Shown here: piece after piece, positions 36,788-45,971 of the stretch
Position numbering within the stretch: position 1 is the stretch's first letter
How the letters are laid out: each line of letters opens with the position of its first letter
DNA from: JBGVSA01 sp049840475
GTDB taxonomy: Bacteria > Pseudomonadota > Gammaproteobacteria > Burkholderiales > Rhodocyclaceae
NCBI GenBank assembly: GCA_049840475.1
Contig: JASGKX010000003.1
Span: 744,001-808,000, forward strand
Direction: 5' to 3'
Length of the DNA stretch: 64,000 nucleotides
Notes under the pieces: model-generated
Databases searched by the model: none
The model's input: the letters and a program-made list of their open reading frames with translations, nothing else
Told to the model about the DNA's origin: nothing
Program-made: the position numbers and the translations under genes

Positions 36788-37879
36788 GTGGTAGCAAGCG
36801 TCAGCATTCAGAACGTCGTCAAGCGTTACGACAAGACGACTGTGGTCCATGGTGTCAGCCTGGATATCGAACCGGGTGAATTCGTCGTGCTGGTCGGCCC
36901 TTCGGGCTGCGGCAAGTTGACGACACTACGCATGGTGGCCGGTCTGGAAGAAATCAGCGGCGGCACGATCAGGATCGACGGCCGCGTCATCAACGACCTC
37001 GCGCCAAAAGATCGCGACGTCGCCATGGTGTTCCAGAACTACGCGCTCTACCCGCACCTGAATGTGCGCGACAACATCTCCTTTGGCCTGCGCCTGAAGC
37101 GCACCAAGAAATCCGTCATCGATGCAGCCGTGAAGACGGCCGCCGACATCCTCGGCCTGCAACCGCTGCTCGAACGCAAGCCTTCCGATCTTTCCGGCGG
37201 TCAGCGTCAACGCGTTGCCATGGGCCGCGCGATCGTGCGCGACCCGAAGGTCTTCCTCTTCGACGAACCGCTCTCCAACCTCGACGCCAAACTGCGCACG
37301 CAGATGCGCGCCGAGATCAAGCGGCTGCACCAACGCCTGGGCACCACCGTCATTTATGTGACGCACGATCAGGTCGAAGCCATGACATTGGCAGATCGCA
37401 TCGTGGTCATGCGCGACGGTCTGATCGAACAGATCGGCAAGCCGATGGACCTGTTCCTGCATCCGGCCAATACCTTCGTGGCCAGCTTCATTGGTTCGCC
37501 GCCGATGAACCTGATGCCGGCACGCATTGCCGCCGACAGCACGCAGCACGTTGAATTGAACGGTGGCAACCGCATCAGCCTGCTGCCCCGTGCAGGCACA
37601 CATCTGGCACCGGGTCAGGAAGTGGTGTTTGGCATTCGCCCGGAAGACGTCACGCTCGACGGCGTCGAAGGCTCCGAACGTGCGCAGATCAAGGCCACGG
37701 TGGACATCGTCGAACCGCTCGGTTCGGAATCGATCCTCCACGCTACGGTCGGCGATCACTCGCTGGTGGTGAAGGTGGGCGGCCTCAATGAAGTACATCC
37801 GGGCGATCCGGTCACGCTGCATGTCGATCTGACACGCGTGCACCTGTTCGACGCCCAGTCACAGGCCTCTATTTACTGA
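36788..37879 (+). CDS. algS: AlgS, ATPase of the alginate ABC importer
   Basis: ATP-binding subunit (363 residues) that works as a dimer with AlgM1-AlgM2 to import alginate saccharides. ABC domain about 1-240: LSGGQRQRVAMGRAI signature, VFLFDEPLSNLDAKLR Walker B, QNYALYPHL Q-loop and VIYVTHDQ switch His; then a regulatory OB-like domain of the MalK/UgpC class. The start is GTG 36788 with AAGGAGGAG upstream, agreeing with the known AlgS N-terminus. The Walker A reads GPSGCGKLTT, with L44 where Ser is needed to coordinate Mg; the TTG codon sits in a GTCGAC-to-GTTGAC change. The strain A1 protein has Ser here as I recall. Confidence 0.96.
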   Translation: MVASVSIQNVVKRYDKTTVVHGVSLDIEPGEFVVLVGPSGCGKLTTLRMVAGLEEISGGTIRIDGRVINDLAPKDRDVAMVFQNYALYPHLNVRDNISFGLRLKRTKKSVIDAAVKTAADILGLQPLLERKPSDLSGGQRQRVAMGRAIVRDPKVFLFDEPLSNLDAKLRTQMRAEIKRLHQRLGTTVIYVTHDQVEAMTLADRIVVMRDGLIEQIGKPMDLFLHPANTFVASFIGSPPMNLMPARIAADSTQHVELNGGNRISLLPRAGTHLAPGQEVVFGIRPEDVTLDGVEGSERAQIKATVDIVEPLGSESILHATVGDHSLVVKVGGLNEVHPGDPVTLHVDLTRVHLFDAQSQASIY

Positions 37880-37973
37880 CACCCATGACAGGCGGGTCCG
37901 GCGCGCAAGCGACCGAGGCCCCCGGAGCACACCCGCACGCACCTTACGGTTGCTGCGGGCGAGGAGGAGCACC

Positions 37974-38948
37974 ATGACAAGCGCCACCAAGGCACAGAGC
38001 ATACCGCTGCCCGCAGCGACGCTCGACGTGCGTTCGAAACCGCTCGAACGCCTGTGGAAAGACATCAAGCGCGACTGGCTGTTGTATGCCATGTTGCTAC
38101 CCACCATCATCTGGTTCCTGATCTTTCTGTACAAGCCGATGATCGGCCTGCAGATGGCGTTCAAGCAGTACAGCGCCTGGAAAGGCATCGCCGGCAGTCC
38201 GTGGATCGGGTTCGACCACTTCGTCACGCTGTTCCAGAGCGAACAGTTCATTCGCGCCATCAAGAACACGCTGACCCTGTCGGGTCTGTCGCTGTTGTTC
38301 GGCTTCCCGATGCCGATCCTGCTGGCGCTGATGATCAACGAGGTCTACTCGAAGGGTTATCGCAAGGCAGTGCAGACCATCGTCTATCTGCCTCACTTCA
38401 TCTCCATCGTGATCGTGGCCGGCCTCGTGGTGACATTCCTGTCGCCCAGCACCGGCGTGGTCAACAACATGCTGAGCTGGATCGGTCTGGACCGGGTGTA
38501 CTTCCTGACCCAGCCGGAGTGGTTCCGTCCGATCTACATCAGCTCGAACATCTGGAAGGAAGCGGGCTTCGATTCGATCGTGTATCTGGCCGCGATCATG
38601 AGCATCAACCCGGCGCTGTATGAATCGGCACAGGTGGACGGTGCCACGCGCTGGCAGATGATCACGCGCATCACCCTGCCCTGCATCGTCCCGACCATCG
38701 CGGTGCTGCTGGTGATCCGCCTGGGCCACATCCTGGAAGTGGGCTTCGAGTACATCATCCTGCTGTACCAGCCGACGACCTACGAAACGGCCGACGTGAT
38801 CAGTACCTACATCTATCGTCTGGGCCTGCAAGGGGCGCGCTACGACATCGCTACCGCCGCCGGCATTTTCAATGCCGTGGTGGCCCTGGTGATCGTGCTG
38901 TTCGCCAACCACATGAGCCGCCGTATCACCAAGACCGGCGTGTTCTGA
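37974..38948 (+). CDS. algM1: AlgM1, permease of the alginate ABC importer
   Basis: Inner-membrane subunit of 324 residues, LplB-like, with about six or seven transmembrane helices. The EAA loop that docks to the ATPase is YESAQVDGATRWQMITRITL. It forms a heterodimeric channel with AlgM2. ATG 37974 follows GAGGAGGAG; an upstream ATG at 37950 has no such signal. It is 94 bases after algS in the same operon. Confidence 0.95.
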   Translation: MTSATKAQSIPLPAATLDVRSKPLERLWKDIKRDWLLYAMLLPTIIWFLIFLYKPMIGLQMAFKQYSAWKGIAGSPWIGFDHFVTLFQSEQFIRAIKNTLTLSGLSLLFGFPMPILLALMINEVYSKGYRKAVQTIVYLPHFISIVIVAGLVVTFLSPSTGVVNNMLSWIGLDRVYFLTQPEWFRPIYISSNIWKEAGFDSIVYLAAIMSINPALYESAQVDGATRWQMITRITLPCIVPTIAVLLVIRLGHILEVGFEYIILLYQPTTYETADVISTYIYRLGLQGARYDIATAAGIFNAVVALVIVLFANHMSRRITKTGVF

Positions 38949-39012
38949 CCGCAGACCCGACGCACGGCGGGCAGCCCGGCTGCCCGCCCCAGAGAATCCA
39001 AGAGGTACCGAT

Positions 39013-39894
39013 ATGCTCGCCACACCTTTCTATAGCCGCTCCGACAGGATCTTCGGCATCGTCAACGCCGTCCTGCTGGGCATCTTCGCGCTCTGTGCGC
39101 TGTACCCGATCATCTACATCTTCTCGATGTCGATCAGCTCGGGCGCGGCGGTCACACAGGGGCGCGTATTCCTGCTTCCGGTGGACATCGACTTTTCGGC
39201 CTACGGCCGCGTGCTCCACGACAAGCTGTTCTGGACGTCGTATGCCAACACCATTTTCTACACGGTGTTCGGTGTGGTCACGAGCCTGATCTTCATCGTG
39301 CCCGGTGCGTATGCGCTGTCCAAGCCGCGTATCCGTGGCCGCCGCGTGTTCGGCTTCATCATCGCCTTCACGATGTGGTTCAACGCAGGGATGATCCCGT
39401 TCTTCCTGAACATGCGCGACCTCGGGCTGCTCGACAACCGCTTCGGCATCTTGATCGGCTTCGCCTGTAACGCGTTCAACATCATCCTGATGCGCAACTA
39501 CTTCGAATCGATCTCAGCATCGTTCGAAGAGGCCGCACGCATGGATGGCGCCAATGACCTGCAGATTCTGTGGAAGGTGTACATCCCGCTGGCCAAGCCG
39601 GCGCTGGCCACCATCACCCTGCTCTGCGCCATCTCTCGCTGGAACGGTTACTTCTGGGCCATGGTGCTGCTGCGCGCCGAAGAGAAGATCCCGCTGCAGG
39701 TGTACCTGAAGAAGACCATCGTCGATCTGAACGTCAACGAAGAGTTCGCAGGCGCCCTGCTCACCAACTCGTATTCGATGGAAACCGTGGTGGGCGCCAT
39801 CATCGTGATGTCGATCATCCCCGTGATCATCGTTTACCCGGTGGTGCAGAAGTACTTCACCAAGGGTGTGATGCTCGGAGGCGTAAAAGAATAA
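39013..39894 (+). CDS. algM2: AlgM2, permease of the alginate ABC importer
   Basis: Second permease subunit, 293 residues, LplC/YtcP-like, about six transmembrane helices. The EAA motif is FEEAARMDGANDLQILWKVY. AGAGG precedes ATG 39013. It pairs with AlgM1; together with two AlgS copies it makes the AlgM1-AlgM2-AlgS2 transporter, whose structure is known from strain A1. Confidence 0.95.
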   Translation: MLATPFYSRSDRIFGIVNAVLLGIFALCALYPIIYIFSMSISSGAAVTQGRVFLLPVDIDFSAYGRVLHDKLFWTSYANTIFYTVFGVVTSLIFIVPGAYALSKPRIRGRRVFGFIIAFTMWFNAGMIPFFLNMRDLGLLDNRFGILIGFACNAFNIILMRNYFESISASFEEAARMDGANDLQILWKVYIPLAKPALATITLLCAISRWNGYFWAMVLLRAEEKIPLQVYLKKTIVDLNVNEEFAGALLTNSYSMETVVGAIIVMSIIPVIIVYPVVQKYFTKGVMLGGVKE

Positions 39895-39972
39895 CCAACA
39901 GGCAGGACGGCGCGCGGCGTCCCTGTCGCGCGCCGGCAGTGAGCAGTGACATAACGGACGGAGACAATCATC

Positions 39973-41553
39973 ATGAAAAAGCTGGTACTGGCCATGGCCA
40001 TCGGAAGTTCCGCATTGATGTTCGCGGCTCCGTCGGTGGTCGCGCGCGAGGCGACGTGGGTGACCGAAAAGCCGCTCACGCTCAAGATCCACATGCACTT
40101 CCGCGACAAGTGGGTGTGGGACGAGAACTGGCCGGTGGCCAGAGAAGTCGCCCGCCTCACCAACGTCAAGCTCGTCGGTGTAGCCAACAGGGCCGCTACC
40201 AACAGCCAGGAACAGTTCAACCTGATGATGGCCTCGGGCCAGTTGCCGGACATCGTCGGCGGCGACAACCTGAAGGACAAGTTCATCCGCTACGGGATGG
40301 AAGGCGCGTTCATTCCGCTCAACAAGCTGATCGATCAGAACGCCCCCAACCTGAAGGCATTCTTCAAGACACACCCCGAAGTCCAGCGCGCCATCACAGC
40401 GCCGGACGGCAATATCTATTACCTGCCCTACGTGCCGGACGGGCTGGTGTCGCGCGGGTACTTCATCCGCCAGGACTGGCTCGACAAACTGCATCTGAAG
40501 ACCCCGCAGACCGTCGATGAGCTGTACACCGTGCTCAAGGCGTTCAAGGAAAAAGACCCGAACGGCAACGGCAAGGCCGATGAGATTCCGTTCATCAACC
40601 GCGACCCGGAAGAGGTCTTCCGTCTCGTGAATTTCTGGGGCGCTCGCTCGACCGGTTCGAATACGTGGATGGATTTCTACGTCGAGAACGGCAAGATCAA
40701 GCATCCGTTCGCCGAAGTCGCCTTCAAGGACGGCATCAAGCACGTGGCCCAGTGGTACAAGGAAGGTCTCATCGACCCCGAGATCTTCACGCGCAAGGCG
40801 CGCTCGCGCGAACAGACCTTCGGCAACAACATCGGCGGCATGACGCATGACTGGTTCGCCAGCACGGCGCTGTTCAACGATGCGCTGTCCAAGAACATCC
40901 CCGGCTTCAAGCTCGTGCCGATGGCCCCGCCCATCAACAGCAAGGGCCAGCGTTGGGAAGAAGACGCTCGCCAGATTCCGCGCCCCGACGGCTGGGCGAT
41001 CACGGCGACCAACAAGAACCCGGTCGAAACCATCAAGCTGTTCGACTTCTACTTCGGGCCCAAGGGCCGCGAGCTGTCCAACTTCGGCGTACCGGGCCTG
41101 ACGTATGACATCAAGAACGGCAAGCCGGTCTACAAGGACACGGTGCTGAAGGCCGCCCAGCCGGTGAACAACCAGATGTACGACATCGGCGCGCAGATTC
41201 CCATCGGCTTCTGGCAGGACTACGAGTACGAGCGTCAATGGACCAACGACGTCGCACTCCAGGGCATCGACATGTACATCAAGAACAAGTACGTGCTGCC
41301 GCAATTCACCGGCGTCAACCTGACTGTCGAAGAGCGCGAGATCTACGACAAATACTGGCCGGACGTGAAGACCTACATGTTCGAAATGGGCCAGTCCTGG
41401 GTGATGGGCACCAAGGACCCGGAAAAAACGTGGAACGACTACCAGCAGCAACTGAAGAACCGCGGTTTCTATCAGGTCATGATCGTCATGCAGAAGGCCT
41501 ATGACCGGCAGTACGGCGGGGCAGCGAAGCCAGCCCAGGTCGGAGCCAAGTAA
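39973..41553 (+). CDS. algQ1: AlgQ1, periplasmic alginate-binding protein
   Basis: Extracytoplasmic solute-binding protein of 526 residues. Signal peptide MKKLVLAMAIGSSALMFAA, cleaved near VVA-RE. The mature part is the large alginate-binding fold of AlgQ1 from strain A1, including an EF-hand-like calcium loop DPNGNGKADEIPF and WERQW-type aromatic ligand contacts (EYERQW). It delivers unsaturated alginate oligosaccharides to AlgM1-AlgM2. Ribosome-binding site GGAGA. The next gene is a close paralogue. Confidence 0.95.
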   Translation: MKKLVLAMAIGSSALMFAAPSVVAREATWVTEKPLTLKIHMHFRDKWVWDENWPVAREVARLTNVKLVGVANRAATNSQEQFNLMMASGQLPDIVGGDNLKDKFIRYGMEGAFIPLNKLIDQNAPNLKAFFKTHPEVQRAITAPDGNIYYLPYVPDGLVSRGYFIRQDWLDKLHLKTPQTVDELYTVLKAFKEKDPNGNGKADEIPFINRDPEEVFRLVNFWGARSTGSNTWMDFYVENGKIKHPFAEVAFKDGIKHVAQWYKEGLIDPEIFTRKARSREQTFGNNIGGMTHDWFASTALFNDALSKNIPGFKLVPMAPPINSKGQRWEEDARQIPRPDGWAITATNKNPVETIKLFDFYFGPKGRELSNFGVPGLTYDIKNGKPVYKDTVLKAAQPVNNQMYDIGAQIPIGFWQDYEYERQWTNDVALQGIDMYIKNKYVLPQFTGVNLTVEEREIYDKYWPDVKTYMFEMGQSWVMGTKDPEKTWNDYQQQLKNRGFYQVMIVMQKAYDRQYGGAAKPAQVGAK

Positions 41554-41699
41554 CGCACGCATCGCGCAGAAGAAAACCGTCCGCCCTGCCCTGACGTGGG
41601 GGCGGATGGATCGAAACGGATGCGCGCCAGCGATGGCGCAGCATCCGACCTTTGGCGCCGCATCTCGCTGCGGCGTCCAACTCGGAGGAGCAAAGCACC

Positions 41700-43250
41700 A
41701 TGAAGAAGATGATGTTGTCCGTCGCAGCAGTGGCCACGCTGATGGCCTTTGCCGCGCCCGTCGCCACGGCGAAGGAGGCCACCTGGGTGACCGACAAGCC
41801 CTTGACGCTGAAGATCCATATGCACTTCCGCGACAAGTGGGTGTGGGACGAGAACTGGCCGGTCGCCAAGGAATCGTTCCGCCTGACCAACGTGAAGCTG
41901 CAAAGCGTCGCCAACAAGGCCGCCACGAACAGCCAGGAACAGTTCAACCTGATGATGGCTTCGGGCGACCTGCCGGACGTCGTTGGCGGTGACAACCTGA
42001 AGGACAAGTTCATTCAGTACGGGCAGGAAGGCGCATTCGTTCCGCTCAACAAGCTGATCGACCAATACGCCCCGCATATCAAGGCGTTCTTCAAGTCGCA
42101 CCCGGAAGTCGAACGCGCCATCAAGGCGCCGGACGGCAACATCTACTTCATTCCTTACGTGCCGGACGGAGTGGTCGCGCGCGGCTACTTCATCCGCGAA
42201 GACTGGCTCAAGAAGCTCAACCTGAAGCCGCCTCAGAACATCGATGAACTCTACACCGTGCTCAAGGCGTTCAAGGAAAAAGACCCGAACGGCAACGGCA
42301 AGGCCGATGAAGTGCCCTTCATCGACCGCCATCCGGACGAAGTCTTCCGCCTGGTGAACTTCTGGGGCGCGCGTTCGTCGGGGTCCGATAACTACATGGA
42401 CTTCTACATCGACAACGGCCGCGTCAAGCACCCGTGGGCCGAAACCGCCTTCCGCGACGGCATGAAGCATGTGGCCCAGTGGTACAAGGAAGGCCTGATC
42501 GACAAGGAAATCTTCACCCGCAAGGCACGCGCACGCGAACAAATGTTCGGTGGCAATCTGGGCGGCTTCACGCACGACTGGTTCGCCAGCACGATGACCT
42601 TCAACGAAGGTCTGGCCAAGACGGTGCCGGGCTTCAAGCTGATTCCGATCGCCCCGCCGACCAACAGCAAGGGCCAGCGCTGGGAAGAAGACTCCCGCCA
42701 GAAGGTTCGTCCCGATGGCTGGGCCATCACGGTGAAGAACAAGAACCCGGTGGAAACCATCAAGTTCTTTGACTTCTACTTCAGCCGTCCGGGCCGCGAC
42801 ATCTCCAACTTTGGCGTTCCGGGTGTCACGTATGACATCAAGAACGGCAAGGCGGTGTTCAAGGATTCCGTGCTCAAGTCGCCGCAGCCGGTCAACAACC
42901 AGCTCTATGACATGGGCGCACAGATCCCCATCGGCTTCTGGCAGGACTACGACTACGAACGTCAGTGGACCACGCCTGAAGCGCAGGCCGGCATCGACAT
43001 GTACGTCAAGGGCAAGTACGTCATGCCTGGTTTTGAAGGCGTGAACATGACGCGTGAAGAGCGCGCCATCTACGACAAGTACTGGGCCGACGTTCGCACG
43101 TACATGTATGAAATGGGCCAAGCCTGGGTGATGGGCACCAAGGACGTGGACAAGACCTGGGACGAGTACCAGCGTCAGCTCAAGCTGCGCGGTCTCTACC
43201 AAGTGCTGCAGATGATGCAGCAAGCCTACGACCGTCAATACAAGAACTAA
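41700..43250 (+). CDS. algQ2: AlgQ2, periplasmic alginate-binding protein
   Basis: Paralogue of AlgQ1, 516 residues. Signal peptide to VATA; mature start KEATWVTDKPLTLKIHMHF, which I recognise from the AlgQ2 structure. The calcium loop DPNGNGKADEVPF is conserved. ATG 41700 is preceded by GGAGGAG; an upstream in-frame ATG (41652) would put a non-signal leader before the signal peptide. Two binding proteins sharing one importer is characteristic of strain A1. Confidence 0.96.
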   Translation: MKKMMLSVAAVATLMAFAAPVATAKEATWVTDKPLTLKIHMHFRDKWVWDENWPVAKESFRLTNVKLQSVANKAATNSQEQFNLMMASGDLPDVVGGDNLKDKFIQYGQEGAFVPLNKLIDQYAPHIKAFFKSHPEVERAIKAPDGNIYFIPYVPDGVVARGYFIREDWLKKLNLKPPQNIDELYTVLKAFKEKDPNGNGKADEVPFIDRHPDEVFRLVNFWGARSSGSDNYMDFYIDNGRVKHPWAETAFRDGMKHVAQWYKEGLIDKEIFTRKARAREQMFGGNLGGFTHDWFASTMTFNEGLAKTVPGFKLIPIAPPTNSKGQRWEEDSRQKVRPDGWAITVKNKNPVETIKFFDFYFSRPGRDISNFGVPGVTYDIKNGKAVFKDSVLKSPQPVNNQLYDMGAQIPIGFWQDYDYERQWTTPEAQAGIDMYVKGKYVMPGFEGVNMTREERAIYDKYWADVRTYMYEMGQAWVMGTKDVDKTWDEYQRQLKLRGLYQVLQMMQQAYDRQYKN

Positions 43251-43484
43251 TCGCATGACCCATGTCCCGGCCGGGCGGTCGGGACATGGCGGCGGGCGCC
43301 CCCGCTCGCCGCCTGCGCACTGGCTGCCCGCCGCTGTGCGCATTGAATCGACGTTGACGCGTTTTATCCGGACACCGGTGACGGCCGCGCGCATCGCGCG
43401 GAAGAGGAGGCCCTGTCGCCACAGGGGCAGTCATTGCCGGAGCAGCACGCGCACCGACGCAACACGACAACGAAGGACAGAGTG

Positions 43485-45770
43485 ATGAAGAAGCTGGAAC
43501 AGCCGCAGTCCGCGGACATGACAATCAAATATTTCCCCGACAGTGACACGCTGACCGAAAATCCGCCGCGCTTTCTGTGGCTGCCGGAACTCGACAGCCA
43601 GGCGCGCTACGCCGTGCGCGTGGTGTCGGACGCGGGGAAAGAGACGGTGTTCGGCGACATCCAGCACAACTTCTTCCGCCCCGACGTCACACTGACGCCG
43701 GGTAGCTACACCTGGTCTTACGCTCTGTGGGACGCAGCCGCAGGCAAGGTCGACTCCGACTGGAGCGCGCCGCGCAGCTTCGTTCTGCCCGCCGACGCGC
43801 CCGCTGTGCCCGGCATGCGCCATAAAGAACGGTACGCCGAGTGCGATATGACGCACCCGCGCCTGTGGCTGTCGCAAAGCGAAGCCACCGCGCTGGGCAA
43901 GAGCGTCGCCACCGACCCGGATCACTGCAAGTGGGCCAACTTCATGGCCAAGTCGGTCACGCCATGGATGTCGCGCGAGATCATCGCCGAGCCACAGCCC
44001 TACCCCAACAACAAGCGCACGCCGGCCCTGTGGCGCAAGATGTACATCGACTGCCAGGAAGTGATCTACGCGATCCGCCACCTGGCCATCGCCGGTCGTG
44101 TGCTGGGTGATGCGGCCATGACCGCCCGCGCCAAGGAATGGCTGCTCGCCGTCGCCGCGTGGGACGTGCGTGGCCCGACCTGCCGCGACTACAACGACGA
44201 AGCCGCCTTCCGCATCGTGGCAGCGCTGGCCTGGGGCTACGACTGGCTGCACGACGAACTGTCGGACATCGAACGCGCCAACGTGCGCGAATCGCTGACG
44301 GTGCGCACGCGCGAAGTCGCCAACCACGTGATCAACCGCGCCAAGATTCATATCTTCCCGTACGACAGCCACGCCGTGCGTTCGATTTCGTCGGTGCTGG
44401 TGCCCTGCTCCATCGTGCTGCTGGGCGAAGTGCCCGAAGCCCAGAAGTGGCTCGACTACTCCATCGATTTCTACGACGCGATCTACCCACCGTGGGGCGG
44501 CGTGGACGGCGGCTGGGCCGAGGGTCCGCACTACTGGATGACGGCCATGGCCTACTTCACCGAGGCGGCCAACCTCGTGTTGAAGTACTTCAAGCATGAC
44601 CTGTACAAGCGCCCGTTCTTCCAGAGCACTGGCTGGTTCCCGCTCTACACCAAGGCCCCGGACACGCGTCGTGCGTGCTTTGGCGATGACTCCACGCTCG
44701 GCGACCTGCCCTGCCTGAAGGTGGGCTACAACCTGCGCCAATTCGCCGGCGTCACCGGCAACCCGTACTTCCAGTGGTACTTCGAAGAGGTGTGCCGCAA
44801 CGATCCGGGCACCGAAATGGAGTTCTACAACTACGGTTGGTGGGACCTGAACTTCGACGACGTGCAGTACCTGCACGACTTCCCGCACATCGAAGCGAAG
44901 GCGCCGTCCGACATCGACACCGTCAAGTACTTTGGCGATGTTGGCTGGGTCGCGCTGCAACGGCACATGGACAAGCCGGATCAGCACATCCAGTTCCTCA
45001 CCAAGGCCAGCGACTTCGGCTCGATCAGTCACAGCCATGGAGACCAGGGTGCGTTCCTGCTGTATGGCTACGGCGAAGACCTGGCCATCCAGAGCGGCTA
45101 CTACATCGGTTTCGGCACCACCATGCACAAGGAATGGCGCCGACTGACCAAATCGAAGAACGCCATTCTCATCGATGGCCAGGGGCAATATTCAGGTTCG
45201 AACAAAGCCGAATGCCTCAAGGCGCAAGGTCATGTGCTGGAAGTAGGCACGCGTAACGGTGCGCACTTCATCAGCCTCGACCCGACCGACGCGTACAAGG
45301 CCGAGGTGCCCTACCTCACCCGCTATCGTCGCGACATTCACTTCGTGCATGACCGCTTCTTCGTCATCGTCGACGACGTCGAACTGGAACAGGACGGCAG
45401 CGTGCAGTGGCTCATGCACACCTTCAAGCCGTGCGAACTCGGCTCGCAGGTGTTCCGCTACCACGGTGACAAAGCGGGCCTGAATGGCGAATTCGTCTAT
45501 TGCTCGTCCGGCCCGGTGAGCATCGAGAACACGGTCTCGTACGCCAATATCGATCAGAGCGAAGTTGAAGGACTGCCACCGCAATCCACGCTGGTGGCGA
45601 GCACCGGCGCCGCACGTCGCCACACATTGGTGACCTTGCTCACACCGTACGCATTGTCGGCGCCGCTGCGCGTATTCCACTTCAACGACGATCAGGGCTT
45701 CTCGACCAACCTGTACTTCCAGGACGGCAACAACGAGATGTACACCATCACGTTGCCCAAACCGTTCTAA
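43485..45770 (+). CDS. Oligoalginate exolyase, PL15 (A1-IV type)
   Basis: Cytoplasmic enzyme of 761 residues that splits imported oligoalginate into monomers. It has no signal peptide. An N-terminal beta domain (about 1-120) precedes an alpha/alpha-toroid of heparinase II/III type (HPRLWLSQSEA, NDEAAFRIVAALAWGYDWLHDEL, WGGVDGGWAEGPHYWMTA with the expected catalytic-site His and Tyr), then a beta-sandwich (SISHSHGDQGAFLLYGYGED). It matches A1-IV of strain A1. ATG 43485 follows GGACAGAG. It is the last gene of the algS operon and ends at a terminator. Confidence 0.93.
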   Translation: MKKLEQPQSADMTIKYFPDSDTLTENPPRFLWLPELDSQARYAVRVVSDAGKETVFGDIQHNFFRPDVTLTPGSYTWSYALWDAAAGKVDSDWSAPRSFVLPADAPAVPGMRHKERYAECDMTHPRLWLSQSEATALGKSVATDPDHCKWANFMAKSVTPWMSREIIAEPQPYPNNKRTPALWRKMYIDCQEVIYAIRHLAIAGRVLGDAAMTARAKEWLLAVAAWDVRGPTCRDYNDEAAFRIVAALAWGYDWLHDELSDIERANVRESLTVRTREVANHVINRAKIHIFPYDSHAVRSISSVLVPCSIVLLGEVPEAQKWLDYSIDFYDAIYPPWGGVDGGWAEGPHYWMTAMAYFTEAANLVLKYFKHDLYKRPFFQSTGWFPLYTKAPDTRRACFGDDSTLGDLPCLKVGYNLRQFAGVTGNPYFQWYFEEVCRNDPGTEMEFYNYGWWDLNFDDVQYLHDFPHIEAKAPSDIDTVKYFGDVGWVALQRHMDKPDQHIQFLTKASDFGSISHSHGDQGAFLLYGYGEDLAIQSGYYIGFGTTMHKEWRRLTKSKNAILIDGQGQYSGSNKAECLKAQGHVLEVGTRNGAHFISLDPTDAYKAEVPYLTRYRRDIHFVHDRFFVIVDDVELEQDGSVQWLMHTFKPCELGSQVFRYHGDKAGLNGEFVYCSSGPVSIENTVSYANIDQSEVEGLPPQSTLVASTGAARRHTLVTLLTPYALSAPLRVFHFNDDQGFSTNLYFQDGNNEMYTITLPKPF

Positions 45771-45895
45771 GCAGGAACCTGTCCGCGACAGGCAGCGAGT
45801 GGTTACAGCGGAGCGACGCGCCCCGATGACAACCCCTCAGCGCCAGCGGGCAGGTCCGGCAGTGCAGCGAACAGCGTAAATGGGAGGTGCTCCTC

Positions 45896-45930
45896 GGCCT
45901 GGCCGCCCCTGCGGCCGGGCCTCTTTTTTC
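45896..45930 (+). terminator. Rho-independent terminator of the alginate operon
   Basis: GC-rich stem GGCCTGGCCGC / GCGGCCGGGCC with a CCCT loop followed by TCTTTTTTC, about 125 bases after the exolyase stop. Confidence 0.88.
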
Positions 45931-45971
45931 GCTTGTGGATCGGCAGTTCTCGTTGATCCCGCTTGCGCGGT

